Source: Molossus alvarezi
Taxonomy: Eukaryota > Chordata > Mammalia > Chiroptera > Molossidae
Assembly: GCA_037176705.1 (NCBI GenBank)
Contig: CM073887.1
Location: 44,392,001-44,456,000, forward strand
Length of the DNA: 64,000 bases
Reading direction: 5' to 3'
In this document: in pieces, positions 20,694-31,485 of the stretch
Layout: each line of letters opens with the position of its first letter
Position numbering within the stretch: the first letter of the stretch is position 1
Position numbers and translations under genes: made by a program
Notes under the pieces: model-generated
What the model was told of the DNA's origin: nothing
The model's database searches: none
What the model saw: only the letters and a program-made list of their open reading frames with translations

Positions 20694-21106
20694 TTTATTT
20701 ATTGTTGAAAGTATTACAGATGTCCCCCTTTTTCCCCATTGAGCCCCTCCTTCCCATTTTTATCCCCTTCCTGCTTTCCGCAACCTAATGTCTGTGTCCA
20801 TTAGTTGTGCATATATGCATATAAGTGCTTTGGTTTATTTCTTCCCACCCCTCCCATCCTCCATCCCTCTGAGGTTTGTTAGTCTGTTTCCTACTTCCAT
20901 GACTCTGGCTCTCTTTTGGTCGACAGCTTATTTTGTTCATTATGTTCCATAAATAAGTGGTATCATTTGGTACTTGTTTTTCTCTGACTGCCTTATTTTG
21001 CTTAGCATAATACTCTCCAGGTTCCTCCATGTTGTCTCAAAGGGTAAAAGATCTTTCTTTCAAAGAGCTGCATAGTATTCCATTGTATAAATGTATCACA
21101 GCTTTT
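20694..21106 (-). mobile_element. 5'-truncated L1, 3'-UTR and extreme ORF2 end
   Basis: Exact 15-nt TSD 'aagtgtaagatttta' (20679-20693 and 21107-21121). Contains 'tattgttgaaagtattacag', a C-rich block (G-rich on the element strand) and 'catagtattccattgtataa', the last part of L1 ORF2 in complement. Confidence 0.9.
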
Positions 21107-21121
21107 AAGTGTAAGATTTTA

Positions 21122-22696
21122 AGACCAGAATTTTCTGAAGTAGAAAACATTTGAAGAGTTAGACTTCAAGATCTTAATGAACCTGAACACTGATTATTGT
21201 AGTATTTTGTGCAGTGATTCTTTAGTATGTGTTAGAGAGATTTTCCAGTGTGGACAGAATAAGCCATAGGTGGCATATTATGCAGAGATTGTAATGTTTT
21301 ATAGAAATAATATGGTTCTTTCTCCTCCTTCCCATTTGGTCATGTTTAACCTAGTGATTAATTGATAATGTGAAGGCTATATCTGCCTGTCTAGTGAGAA
21401 GAACATCTGAGATGTTGATATCAATCAGCACTAGTTAGTTAAGTTACTAAAAATCTTTTCCTTCTGATTGTTTACTAGACATTAGTTTAGCCAAGATTAT
21501 TAGGTATTTAGTGAATGGCAAATATGATCAAAGTATGCCCAGTCCTTCTTTGGAGGTTCAAAGTATTCGAATCCTGGTAGATGAATGAATATATGTATAT
21601 TTCTGTATATATTCATTCATTCTGTATGTATATGTTTCTTTATATATATTTCTGGAAGGCAGCTATGCTCACCACTATACCACCAATGCTATATATATTT
21701 CTGTATAAATGCATCTATATGTGTGTGTGTGTGTGTGTGTGTGTATCAAGTATATTCAGAATTAAGTGAGGTTGACCCATGCTTATACATTTTCCTTGCT
21801 ATACTGAATAATGCTACTGAGGGGGAGGGCCTTATGCCAATAATCGCTTTGAAATATATGAAATTTGCTTTTAGCCTTTTAAATGAAAAGGTAGATAGAA
21901 CAGGTCTTATTTGTAAAACAAATTTCAGACCTACTTATCTACCAACAGGAAAAAAATATATATGAGAAATCTTTTTCAGACTAATTTCTTGTCAATGGAA
22001 AGCATCGTTGGGTCATATTAGATAATGACATTTAAAATTTCTCTACTGCTATACAGATGCTAATTTAAGTAAATACTTTAATTGAAGGAAGTCATATAAA
22101 ATGTAATTATCGTATATACAATAGACCCGTTTGTTCTCTTTGTTGTGAGATGACTTCAGTGAGACTAATATTTCTGCCCAAATAGAATTTATTCCTCCGA
22201 GAATGGTATGTGGTATGTTTTAATTTAATAAAGAGGCTCTTCCTAGGGAAGCCTGTCCACTCTGATTATGTCAGAATAAAGTGGGAAGACCATCGGTCTG
22301 TGTACTCAGAAATTTTAGATGATTACTCTTTGGAAAAAAATACTTTGACCTTTGAGTGTACAAATCACTATTTTTTAATATAGTTGTGGAAATGAATCAG
22401 GGAGAATCTTAATAGCCAAAAATATAATAAAATATATATGGTTGGATTCATACCATTATATAGTGAAAGGTAGCAGATAATCAAATAGCAATAAATTCAG
22501 ATTTTTTGAAGTTTTACCAGCAAAGTCTAGCAAGTTGTTATATGAATGTTTAATAGGTGACTGGTAAACCTTTCTGAACAAAAATTAGACAGTTATAGTA
22601 GAATTTATGATATTTTAACATTGTCATTGGATATATAAATATCTCATTCATACTTATAATGCTTTTATTATATAGCAATAAGAAGAAATAAACTTT
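21122..22696. other. Intron 2, only a GT repeat
   Basis: Unique-looking AT-rich sequence. The frame at 21585-21965 is low-complexity and crosses the GT repeat; no protein features. Confidence 0.5.
21718..21744. repeat. (GT)n microsatellite
   Basis: About 13 uninterrupted 'tg' units following 'catctata'. Confidence 0.93.
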
Positions 22697-22929
22697 TGTT
22701 TTTGTTGTTGTTGTTGTTAATCCTCACCCAGGGATATTTTTTTCCATTGATTTTTTTTTTTTTCTTAGAGAGTTGAAGAGAAACACATCGACTGGTTGTC
22801 TCCTGCACTCCCCCGACGAGGGTCGGGGAGCGAACCTGCAGCCCAGGTATGTGCCCTTGACTGGGAATTGAACCTCACATCCTTTGGTTCGCAGCCTGAC
22901 GGTCCAACCACTGAGCCAAACTGGCCAGG
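22697..22929 (-). mobile_element. Ves SINE, class A
   Basis: Tail (GTT)n then 'aatcctcacccagggatatt'. The purine-rich middle is deleted (goes from 'ttcttagagagttgaa' straight to 'gagaaacacatcgactgg'). TSD 'aaataaactttt' (about 22685 and 22930). Confidence 0.88.
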
Positions 22930-23207
22930 GAAAATAAACTTTTTTTAATACGAGAAAAGAGAATCTCTGTTTATCACTGTGCCGAAAATACAACTTAGAT
23001 ACAGCATTAGTTTTGTAATGCTGGTACTGTTTAGCTTTTTTCCTGTGCTTTGAGCTCCCTCACCTTTTAGAAAGGTGATTTGTAAGTCTGGGAGTTGGAC
23101 GTTATGAAGAGTATTTCTCCAGACAATGGTAGAGCATGATGAGCTATCTCCATGGACTGCCGTATAAAGTGCAGTTTCCTAGTAACAGACATCCTTGTCC
23201 ACTAGAC
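22930..23207. other. Intron 2, nothing recognised
   Basis: Short unique stretch between two SINEs. Confidence 0.45.
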
Positions 23208-23302
23208 AGTCTCTCTCACATCTGTGTTTCTCTCGCTCTTTCTCCCTCTGTCCCTCCCACTCTATCTAAAAATCAGTGGAAAAATATCCTCAGGTGAGGA
23301 TT
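23208..23302 (+). mobile_element. Ves SINE, class A, 3' fragment
   Basis: Only the CT-rich middle and 3' end (tctctctcacatctgtgttt to atcctcaggtgaggatt) remain; the head is missing. A minus-strand SINE sits in its tail and its last bases resume at 23552. Confidence 0.82.
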
Positions 23303-23551
23303 TGTTTTTAATCCTCATTTGAGGACATTCTTGCATCCATCTTCAGATAGAACGGGAGGGAGAGAAGGTGAAAGAGAGAGAGAGAGAAACATTGATGTGA
23401 GAGAGACACATCGAGTGGCTGCCACCCATATGACCCCAACCAGGGCAGGGACAAACTACAGCCGAGGTATGTGCCCTTAGTGGGAACCGAACCCGGGACT
23501 CTCTGGTCCACAGGCCGATGCTCTAACCGCTGAGCCAAACCAGCCAGGGCT
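23303..23551 (-). mobile_element. Ves SINE, class A, nested tail-to-tail
   Basis: TSD 'tcaggtgaggatt' (23290-23302 and 23552-23564) comes from the tail of the + strand SINE fragment. Intact head 'aaaccagccagggc'. Confidence 0.9.
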
Positions 23552-23564
23552 TCAGGTGAGGATT

Positions 23565-23997
23565 AAAAGAATAAATACAATAAAACCCTTGGTGTACATT
23601 CTTGTTGGCTCCAGTCACAAAACATGTCTTTTCCTGACCTTGGCCCTGGGTTTGGGGCTTACATTACTTTTTGGAGACCATCAACCTCTGACCTGTGAAT
23701 ATGTTATATTCTCAACTTTTTTTCAATTTATCAGGTTTAGCCATGTGAATTCCATAACTGTTGACATGACTTTATTTATAAATTATCAAGTGTTTAGCTT
23801 ACTACATTATTTTAATTTGCAAAACAGTGCTACTCTTTCACTAAATATATATTTATACTTATAATACTCATATTTTTGTTTTGGAGAATAGTGTTATTTT
23901 TCTTTAAAATGTTATTCACGTAAATGTAATAAACCATGCTATTTTAAAATAAACTGATAAAATTATTTAAAAGTTTTTCAGCTTTAATTTCTAATTC
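23565..23997. other. Intron 2, nothing recognised
   Basis: No repeat words. The 102-residue frame 23556-23864 shows no family features. Confidence 0.45.
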
Positions 23998-24008
23998 AAA
24001 AAATTTCC

Positions 24009-24228
24009 TGGCCATTGTGGCTCAGCCCTGGCCGGTTTGGCTCAGTTGGTTGGGTGTCATCCCGTGCACCAAAGGGTTACTGGTTCGATTCCTGATCAGG
24101 GCACATGCCTGGGGCTGTGGGGCTCAGTCCCCAGTAGGGCGTGTGCACGAGGCTGCTGATTGATGCTCCACTCTTGCATCAATAATTCTCTCTCTCTCTT
24201 TTTCTAAAATCAGTAAAAATATTTTTTT
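24009..24228 (+). mobile_element. Ves SINE with a doubled head
   Basis: A partial head 'tggccattgtggctca' is followed at once by a full second head 'gccctggccggtttggctca'. The 3' end is class B (aaaatcagtaaaaatatttt). The bracketing 'aaaaaatttcc' (23998-24008) and 'aaaaaattccc' (24229-24239) place both heads inside one insertion. Confidence 0.8.
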
Positions 24229-24239
24229 AAAAAATTCCC

Positions 24240-24915
24240 GAGGCTATAATCCACTTGTAAAAAAAAAAGCTCTTTAGGTTCCTCAGTAATATTTAAGAGT
24301 GTAAAAGAGTCCTGATACCAGAGTTTGAGAGGCTCTAATCCTAAAGGATAATATGTTAGCCTGGACTCTGAAGTATATAGCACAATTTAACTGACATTTT
24401 AAGCAAAAATTCTGTGAATTTAGGGTTCCAACTTAGAATGCCAAGAAATGTAACCTGCTGCCTGGAGTATGAAGTAAGGAATTCCCTGGTTCTAAGCCTT
24501 CACAATTGTTCTCTTGATCTTGGTAGAGCGAGTTTGTTGAGTACACAGTGAGAAGAGGATTTAAAGAACTAAGGTGGAATTTTGGTGTGATTTGGGATAT
24601 TGGGAGGCTTTCAAATGAGATTCAGATGCTAGAGGGGTAAGACAATGGCAGTTGTGGAGAAGAAAACTGGGGTTTCTTGGAGAATAGAAGGGGATAAGAT
24701 AATCCTATCCTTCCCTGTGAGAGGCAGACAACCTAGAAGAGCAGGTACTCGGCCACAGATTCGTGAAGTTTGTCCTTCGTCTTCTTTTCATCCATCCATC
24801 AGTCACCCATTGTCTCCAGCAGAGGAGCACAGAGGGAATCATTTTTTCTTTCTCTCCACTGTGGCTTACTCTGCCCAATTATTATACAGTCCTCATCTTA
24901 TGTCATTGGAGTAAT
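24240..24915. other. Intron 2, nothing recognised
   Basis: No repeat landmark. The 89-residue frame at 24645-24914 has no recognised domain. Confidence 0.45.
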
Positions 24916-24929
24916 AGAACAGTTAAAGG

Positions 24930-25142
24930 GCCTGGCCATTGTAGCTCAATGGTTGATCGTTGACCCATGCGCTGAGAGGACACCGGTTTGATTCCCCATC
25001 AAGGCACATGCCCAGGATGTGGGCCAGATATCCAGTAGGGGGCATGTAGGAGGCGGCCAGTCGATGTTCTCTCTCATCGATGTTTCTATCTCTCTCTCCC
25101 TCTCCCTTTCTCTCTCTCTAAAATCAATAAAGAAAAAAAAAA
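24930..25142 (+). mobile_element. Ves SINE, class B
   Basis: TSD 'agaacagttaaagg' (24916-24929) against 'agaacaattaaagg' (25143-25156). Head 'gcctggccattgtagctcaa', tail 'aaaatcaataaagaaaaa'. Confidence 0.92.
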
Positions 25143-25156
25143 AGAACAATTAAAGG

Positions 25157-25530
25157 AAGATATGGGTGGAGAGGAGCAATTTGGCTTTTGCTATGGTAAG
25201 ATAGAAAGAGAGACAGGATGGAGAGATATTCCCAATAGCGGTACCAGGGCAGGAGAATTTCCTGGCCAGTTCAGTTGGGCAGCTGTCCAAGTAGGACAGT
25301 ATGTATAGTCAGAACACACGCCACATGCATCTTTTTATTCTCTGGTCACCAGTACCTGTACTTGTCTCTCCAACTATTTTTTTTTTTTTTTTAGATCCCG
25401 TTGTGTTGGGAATTAAATCCTCTTAAAGTATTATCCTTATAAGGATAGTAAGGATACCAAAGGATTTATAGGTATAGGGTATCTATATCTAACAAAGGGT
25501 TAGGCACCCAGGTGCTCAAGCAGTAGTTTT
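25157..25530. other. Intron 2, nothing recognised
   Basis: Contains an isolated T run (25376-25392); no repeat body attached. Confidence 0.45.
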
Positions 25531-26045
25531 ACATTTTATTAAATTTATTAGGGTGACATTGGCTAATAAAATTATATAGGTTTCAGCCCTGGCCAGTTTG
25601 GCTCAGCGGTTAGAGCGTTGGCCTGCGGTCCCGAGAGACCTGGGTTCGGTTCCCGCTAAGGGCATGTACCTCGGTTGCAGTTTGTCCCCGGCCCTGGTTG
25701 GTCGTGCGGGTGGCAGCCACTCGATGTGTCCCTTTCACATTGATGTTTATCTCTCTCTTCCTCTCTCCCCCTCCCACTCTACCTGAACAAAAAATAGAAA
25801 AATGTCCTCAGATGAGGATAAAAAAAAAAAAAAAATTATATAGATTTCAAGTGTACAATTCTATGATACACCATCTAATGTTGCATTGTGTGTCCACCAC
25901 CCAAAGTCAAATCTTCTTCTGTCACCACATATTTGATCCATTTGACCCTTTACTACCCTCCACCTCCTTTCTCTCTGGTGACCACCATATTGTTGTTTGT
26001 ATCTATGAGTTTTTGTTTATTTTGTTTGTTTATTTATTTAAAGCA
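25531..26045 (-). mobile_element. Old L1 3'-end fragment, antisense, split by a SINE
   Basis: 'tttattagggtgacattggc' and, after the SINE, 'atttcaagtgtacaattcta', 'gtgtgtccaccacccaaagt' and 'tatctatgagtttttgttta' follow the order of an old L1 3' UTR in complement. Confidence 0.78.
25586..25834 (+). mobile_element. Ves SINE, class A (young form)
   Basis: TSD 'attatataggtttca' (25571-25585) against 'attatatagatttca' (25835-25849). Full length with B-box region 'gggttcggttcccgct'. Confidence 0.93.
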
Positions 26046-26525
26046 ATACTTTTAGATTGAAACACATTGTGTATGTCATCCTGTTACCCTAGGAGGAGAG
26101 TGGAAAGTCCTCAGCATACATCTGGTAACATTTCCTTTGTGGTAGAGAACTAGGTCAGGCTGTGAAAGCCTTGCAGGAGTATATGTGGAGAAGGCAAGAT
26201 TTGTTATTATTTTAACTATTGTACTGATTGTTGGAGGGATGTGGGTCTGCAGTTTCCAGTGCCTAAGGAGGGCTAGTTGTGATGGCTCTCCTGGTGTCTG
26301 CTGTACTCTTAAAGAAGGAGCTCTTTGGGCGGGTGACTCCCAGGATAGGGCTGTTCTTCATAGACTAGGTCTTGTGAAGCTCTTGTGTCAACCAGCATAT
26401 TAAAGAGAACAGAAAAGGCAGAAAGTATGTGGTAAAATTGATCTGAAAAAAAGCAAGAAATCTTTGTCAAATCAAATTCTACTATTGACAACAAGGTGAT
26501 ATTATTATATTGTAAATTTATATGT
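26046..26525. other. Intron 2, nothing recognised
   Basis: The 72-residue frame at 26185-26403 starts with a hydrophobic stretch, but no homologue is recognised and no splice or promoter context supports it. Confidence 0.45.
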
Positions 26526-26544
26526 CAAAAATTTATAGTAATTT

Positions 26545-26733
26545 GCCCTGGCTGGTGTGGCTCAGTTGGTTGGAGCATTGTCCTGTACACTGAAAGGTCT
26601 CACGTTCAGTACCTGGTCATGGTGCATACTAGAGGCAACCAGTCAATGTTTCTCTCTCACATCGATGTTTTTCTCTTATTCTCTCTCCCTCTTCCTCTCC
26701 CTTCCTCTCTTTAAAATCAATAAAAACAAACAA
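26545..26733 (+). mobile_element. Ves SINE, class B, internally deleted
   Basis: Head gccctggctggtgtggctca. About 30 nt are missing before 'agaggcaaccagtcaatgtt'. Flanks 'caaaaatttatagtaattt' and 'caaaaatttaaaaataatt' are a diverged TSD. Confidence 0.87.
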
Positions 26734-26745
26734 ACAAAAATTTAA

Positions 26746-27100
26746 AAATAATTAGAAGTTGGCAGAATATGGTTTCTCTGAGGGAGAAAAGAATGGCAAG
26801 ACTATTTTTATTTTTACTTGGAAGTATAGTAATTCAAATTTCAGGACATCTGTTAGTTTTTATGTAGCTGGAAACATAGATTCCTTGGAAGTTGAATTTG
26901 TAATGCGTAAACAGTTCTGATTATTTTGCAAACTGGAATTTTTGTAGCAATTTTACGCAATCATACATGTATATCTAATTCTCCATTAAGATAAACATTT
27001 TCCTTTTTATTTTTTAGATGGTATAGAACATTTCAACAATTATTATTAAAAAAATAGATTTTACCCTGTGAAGTGAAAACCATCATAAGAATCTGTGCCT
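26746..27100. other. Intron 2, nothing recognised
   Basis: AT-rich, no landmark. Confidence 0.45.
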
Positions 27101-27118
27101 AGTAGCTACTGTTTTATT

Positions 27119-27341
27119 TTTTTAAATCCTCACCCGAGGATATTTTTCTGTTTATCTTCAGATAGATTGGGAGGGAGAGAGAGAGAGATATCAACGTGAG
27201 AGGGACACATTGACTGGTTGCCTCCCGCACGACCCTGACCAGGGCTGGGGACGAACCACAACCGAGGTACATGACCTTGTCCAGAATCGAACCCACGACT
27301 CACTGGTCCACAAGCTCTGCTGCTGAGCCAAACCGCCAGGG
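27119..27341 (-). mobile_element. Ves SINE, class A
   Basis: TSD 'tagctactgttttatt' before, 'tacctactgtctttatt' after. Tail 'aaatcctcacccgaggatat'; head slightly eroded (gccaaaccgccagggc). Confidence 0.9.
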
Positions 27342-28425
27342 CTCTACCTACTGTCTTTATTATTGTACTTTATTATTTTGTTTGATTTGCATATTACTCT
27401 GTGTAGAAAATTGGGTGACTTGATGTTTAGGTCATATGTAACAAACTTCCCTCCTCAACTTTATTCTCATAAAGTGTTACCACACAGAAGCCCTGTGTGT
27501 AAGCAGAACCTTTGAGTGTTCAGCTATTACTCCCACTTAGTTGCTCGTCACTCATCATCATCCTTGCTATGTACTGTACTCTTTGGGGACTGGTAACTGC
27601 AATATAATGGGAGGGACCAGACATTGAATACACATTTGGCATTATTTTGCATTAGTCATTCTAATTTTGCATTAGTCATTCTAATTAAGTTATATAAGTA
27701 GTACAGGAAAACCCTATTGTGTGAAAATCCTTTCTCTCAAAGTTAGATTTATTAGGACTGAACCCAGTGGTCACCTTTATCTGTTTTTATCAGGAAGGAT
27801 GCTTAAAAGTAGGATACTGGGAACAGACTGGTTAAGATGAAGTCATATCTTGGCACTGAACTAAGACTTTGTGCGTTGCTGTTTCCATAAGCTTCGCTGA
27901 CATTTCCTGACCCTGATTTCATCTTTATCCCCTGTATCAGACACCTCTCATGTGCCGCTTCAGATCCTCTTGGCCTCGCTCTCTCCAGAGCCTTTGATCA
28001 CTTTTCAACCCTGGTGGTTGCCAACTCAAACTGGACCCTGACCAATTTTACGTGGACATAATCTGACACCTCATAGCTTGATCCCCTTTCCCTCCTCCCT
28101 GGTACTGGACTCCGTGAGCCTTTAGGCATTCATGCTAAGAACATCCTTTTTATATGCCTTTGATCTATATACAAATGGGTTCTCTTGCTTATGTATTCAA
28201 CTGTCAGTTGATCTGATATATATTTCAGCCTGACCTGGTACTACTAATAAAGACCTGAGCTTAAAAACTAGGAAGAGGATAGGTCTGTTCTTCATAGAGT
28301 GGATTAATTTTTGAATTTATCAACCTCATAAGCATTAGAAAGGATCTAGAATCGAGGTACTGCTGGTGAAGTTTAACCACCATCATTGCTGGTAAGGATA
28401 GGAAAAGGCGAGAGTGGGTTGAAGG
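27342..28425. other. Intron 2, nothing assigned except a 20-nt tandem duplication
   Basis: No SINE or L1 landmark in about 1.1 kb. The part 27870-28260 is richer in C and ends 'aataaagacctgagcttaaa', which could be the end of an old LTR or other repeat, but I cannot support a family. Confidence 0.4.
27644..27683. repeat. Perfect 20-nt tandem duplication
   Basis: The unit 'attttgcattagtcattcta' occurs at 27644-27663 and again at 27664-27683 without a mismatch. Confidence 0.93.
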
Positions 28426-28429
28426 GCAC

Positions 28430-28645
28430 CAGAGGAGTATAGCTCAGACTAGGGTTTGAGTTCTGGGTCTGCCATTTACTAGCTGTGTGACTTCGGGAGT
28501 TTACATCACCTCCCTGAGCTTCAGTTTCCTTTTCTATAAAATCAAGGTGCTAACACCAAAATATGGTTCTTGTAAGATTGCTGTGGGCATAAATGAGTTA
28601 TTTATGTAAAATTCCTGGCACATGGTAGGTACTTGGTAGATTGTA
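28430..28645 (+). mobile_element. MIR SINE
   Basis: 'gggtttgagttctgggtctg', 'ccatttactagctgtgtgac', 'gagcttcagtttccttttct' and 'ttcctggcacatggtaggta' lie in exact MIR order; one of the better preserved copies here. Confidence 0.9.
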
Positions 28646-28690
28646 GCTGCTGCTGTTCTCGATTTATATATTCTGGCCAACTTTCTTTTT

Positions 28691-29908
28691 TTTTCTTTTT
28701 TTATTTTTTTGGTTACTCTCAAAGCATAATATTTTATTTTATTTTTATTTATTTATTTTTTTGTTACAGATATTTTACCTCTTTACCCCATTGGCACCCC
28801 CACCCCACCCCCCCTCCACCCTTTCCCCGGCTTAGTTGTCCATGTACATTGGTCATGCATACATGCATATAAGTTCTGTGGTTCATCTCTTCCCACCCCC
28901 CCACCCCCCATCCCCTCTTCTGAGGGATGTCAGTCTGTGCCCTACTTCCATGTGTCTGGGTCTACTGTATTCCTCAGACTGTTATGTTCATTATATTCCG
29001 TATATAAGTGAGATCATGTGGTATTTGTCTTTTTCTGCTTGGCTTCTTTCACTTAGGATAATACTTTCCAGGTACCTCCATGTCGTCTCAAAGGATAAGA
29101 GATCTTTCTTTCTTACAGCTGCATAGTACTCCATTGTGTATATGTACCACAGCTTTTTTATCCATTCGTCTACTGGTGGACACTTGGGCTGTTTCCAGAT
29201 CTTAGCTATTGTAAATAGTGCTGCTATGAACATGGGGGTACATATATTCTTCCTGATTGGTGTTTCAGGCTTCTTAGGGTATATTCCCAGCAGTGGGATC
29301 ACTGGGTCAAATGGAAGTTCAATTTTTAATTTTTTGAGGTAGCACCATATTGTTTTTCATAGCGGCTGCACCAGTCTGCATTCCCACCAGCAGTGCACTA
29401 GAGTCCCCTTTTCTCCACACCCTCGCCAACACTTGTTGTTTGATGATATGTTGATGGCGGCCATTCTGACAGGTGTGAGGTGATACCTCATTGTTGTTTT
29501 TATTTGCATCTCTCTGATGATTAGTGATGTTGAGCATTTCTTCATATGTCTCTTGGCCATTTATATGTCCTGTTTGGAGAGGTATCTATTCAGCTCCTCT
29601 GCCCATTTTTTAATTGGGTTCTTTGTCTTCCTTTTGTGGAGTTGTATGAGCACTCTATATATATTGGAAATTAACCCCTTATCTGATACATCATTGGCAA
29701 TGATGTTCTCCCATACAGTGGGTTGCCTTTCCATTTTGATGATTGTTTCTTTTGCTGTGCAGAAGCTTTTTATTTTGATGTAGTCCCATGTGTTCATTTT
29801 CTCCTTTATCTCTGTTGCCTTAGGTGATGTATCAGTGAAAATTCTGCTCCGTATGATGTCCGAAATTTTGTTGCCTACATTTTCTTCTAGAATTTTTATG
29901 GACTCACG
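28691..29908 (-). mobile_element. 5'-truncated L1 with the C-terminal end of ORF2
   Basis: TSD 'ggccaactttctttttt' at 28675-28691 and 29909-29925. 3' UTR is 28691-28990 (G-rich on the element strand), ORF2 remnant is 28991-29908. Truncated inside ORF2, so incapable of movement. Compared with the old L1s nearby it is little decayed. Confidence 0.92.
28991..29908 (-). pseudogene. L1 ORF2 C-terminal fragment, two in-frame stops
   Basis: One continuous frame over about 305 codons. Typical L1 ORF2p C-terminal words are present: [14 protein letters not shown], then N-R-Y-L-S-K-Q-D-I, then the cysteine-rich stretch [18 protein letters not shown], then M-E-Y-Y-A-A-V-R. Two stops break it, next to 29561 (context K-Q-D-I-*-M) and near 29355 (context V-Q-P-L-*-K-T-I-W). 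Each is explained by one base change. The endonuclease and reverse transcriptase domains are absent. Confidence 0.9.
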
Positions 29909-29925
29909 GGCCAACTTTCTTTTTT

Positions 29926-30161
29926 ATCCTCACCCGAGGACATTTTTCCATTTTTTGTTCAGATAGAATGGGAGGGAGAGAGAGGAAGAGAGAGAGAGAA
30001 ACATCTATGTGAAAGAGACATATCAAGTGGCTGCCACCCACACGACCAACCAGGGCTGGGGACAAACTGCAATTGAGGTACACACCCTTAGTGGGAACCG
30101 AACCCAGGTCTCTCTGGATCGTAGGCCAACGTTCTAACTGCTGAGCCAAACCTGCCAGGGC
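29926..30161 (-). mobile_element. Ves SINE, class A, in a target site used three times (1)
   Basis: Left flank 'ggccaactttctttttt' (29909-29925), right flank 'tctggccaactttctttc' (from 30162). Tail 'atcctcacccgaggacattt', head 'gccaaacctgccagggc'. Confidence 0.9.
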
Positions 30162-30186
30162 TCTGGCCAACTTTCTTTCTTTTTTA

Positions 30187-30424
30187 TATCCTCACCCGAG
30201 GACATTTTTCCATTTTTTGTTCAGATAGAGCGGGAGGGAGAGAGATGAAGAGAGAGAGAGAGAAACATCGACGTGAAGGGACACATCGAGTGGCTGCCAC
30301 CCGCATGACCAACCAGGGCCGGGGACAAACTGCAACCGAGGTACGCGCCCTTAGCGGGAACCGAACCCGGGTCTCTCTGGACCGCAGGCCGACGCTCCAA
30401 CCGCTGAGCCAAACCGGCCAGGGC
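30187..30424 (-). mobile_element. Ves SINE, class A (young form), in the same target site (2)
   Basis: Left flank 'tctggccaactttctttc' (30162), right flank 'ctggccaactttcttt' (30425). Head 'gccaaaccggccagggc' has no visible damage; this is one of the best-preserved copies in the window. Confidence 0.92.
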
Positions 30425-30440
30425 CTGGCCAACTTTCTTT

Positions 30441-30985
30441 ATAAACATTTTATTCATTAAAATATGTCATATTTTAAGTAATATTTTTTCTAAACAACAC
30501 TGGCACATGCTAGACATTCAGTAAATATTTACTGGCTATATTAGACATATAGTAAACTATCATATCATGTTCCTAATAACAAATCATGCCCTTTGGCTTT
30601 TATTTGGCAACAATCTTAGGTGACAAGCTGTAGTTCTAAGTGTAGTTTCCTAACCTTGCAGATAGCAACTACAAGATGTTTATTTCTGGGGTTGTGGATT
30701 TCCTCTGAAGGGCATCCATTTGCATAATATTGCCCAGAGATGGTTTTCTGTTCTGAGCAAAGAGCTATTAATATCATAGTAAAACGAACTAAGTGGTCAA
30801 GGTTTTTGAATGCTTAGAAGGTGTAACTAATGCAGAGACAGTACAGAGTTCTTGGAAATACAAGAAGTGAACAGGGAATTTAGTTTTTGGATCTTCTCAT
30901 TGATGATAAAAAGCATTGTATATAGGCATTATATTGCATATAGTGTGTTGGATTCTTTTTAAGGATTTTACCTACAAGTACAACA
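30441..30985. other. Intron 2, nothing recognised
   Basis: No repeat landmark apart from 'gctagacattcagtaaatat', which resembles the tail of an old SINE. Confidence 0.45.
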
Positions 30986-30989
30986 AAAT

Positions 30990-31170
30990 TACTTACAACA
31001 CAAGATATAAGCACCATGATTATCTCAACATTTTCAGAAGGGGAATGAGACAGGAAGGTATTAATATGATCTCACAAGATCACACAATTAGTAAGTGGCA
31101 GAGCTGGGATTTGGATTCAGGTCTGCCTGAGCTTTTCTCTCCCAAGCCAGATGTGCTCAGGGCTTCTCAT
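30990..31170 (-). mobile_element. MIR SINE, antisense
   Basis: 'ggaatgagacaggaaggtat', 'tcacacaattagtaagtggc' and 'agagctgggatttggattca' are the complement of the MIR core. Confidence 0.78.
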
Positions 31171-31394
31171 TGCCTTCTAAGATTTGCCCAAAGAGTGTCT
31201 TCTTAATCTTTAAACGTTTGAAAAAAAATTGGTTAATTCTGATTAGAGCAAAACTATAGACATTCAACAGTTATTGATTTTATCTCATATGTGCAACCCT
31301 GGCAGAGTGCTGGATAAGGGAAAGATAAATATGGTATGTTCTTTTTTTTTAAGGAACTTACATTCTGGAGTTAGGAAAACCCATATACAGCTAA

Positions 31395-31485
31395 GTGTGC
31401 TGTATTCATTAATTTATTAAACAACTATTAATTGTTTTCCATGTGTCAGAATAGTGTTGATCTTAAGAAAACAATGATGAATAAA
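31395..31485 (-). mobile_element. Possible L2 3'-end fragment
   Basis: 'attcattaatttattaaaca' followed by 'ccatgtgtcagaatagtgtt' resembles the L2 3' end in complement. Short and diverged. Confidence 0.4.

Noticed and set aside
21585..21965. 126-residue frame with hydrophobic segments
   Set aside because: Low-complexity AT-rich sequence and the GT repeat explain it; there is no conserved motif.
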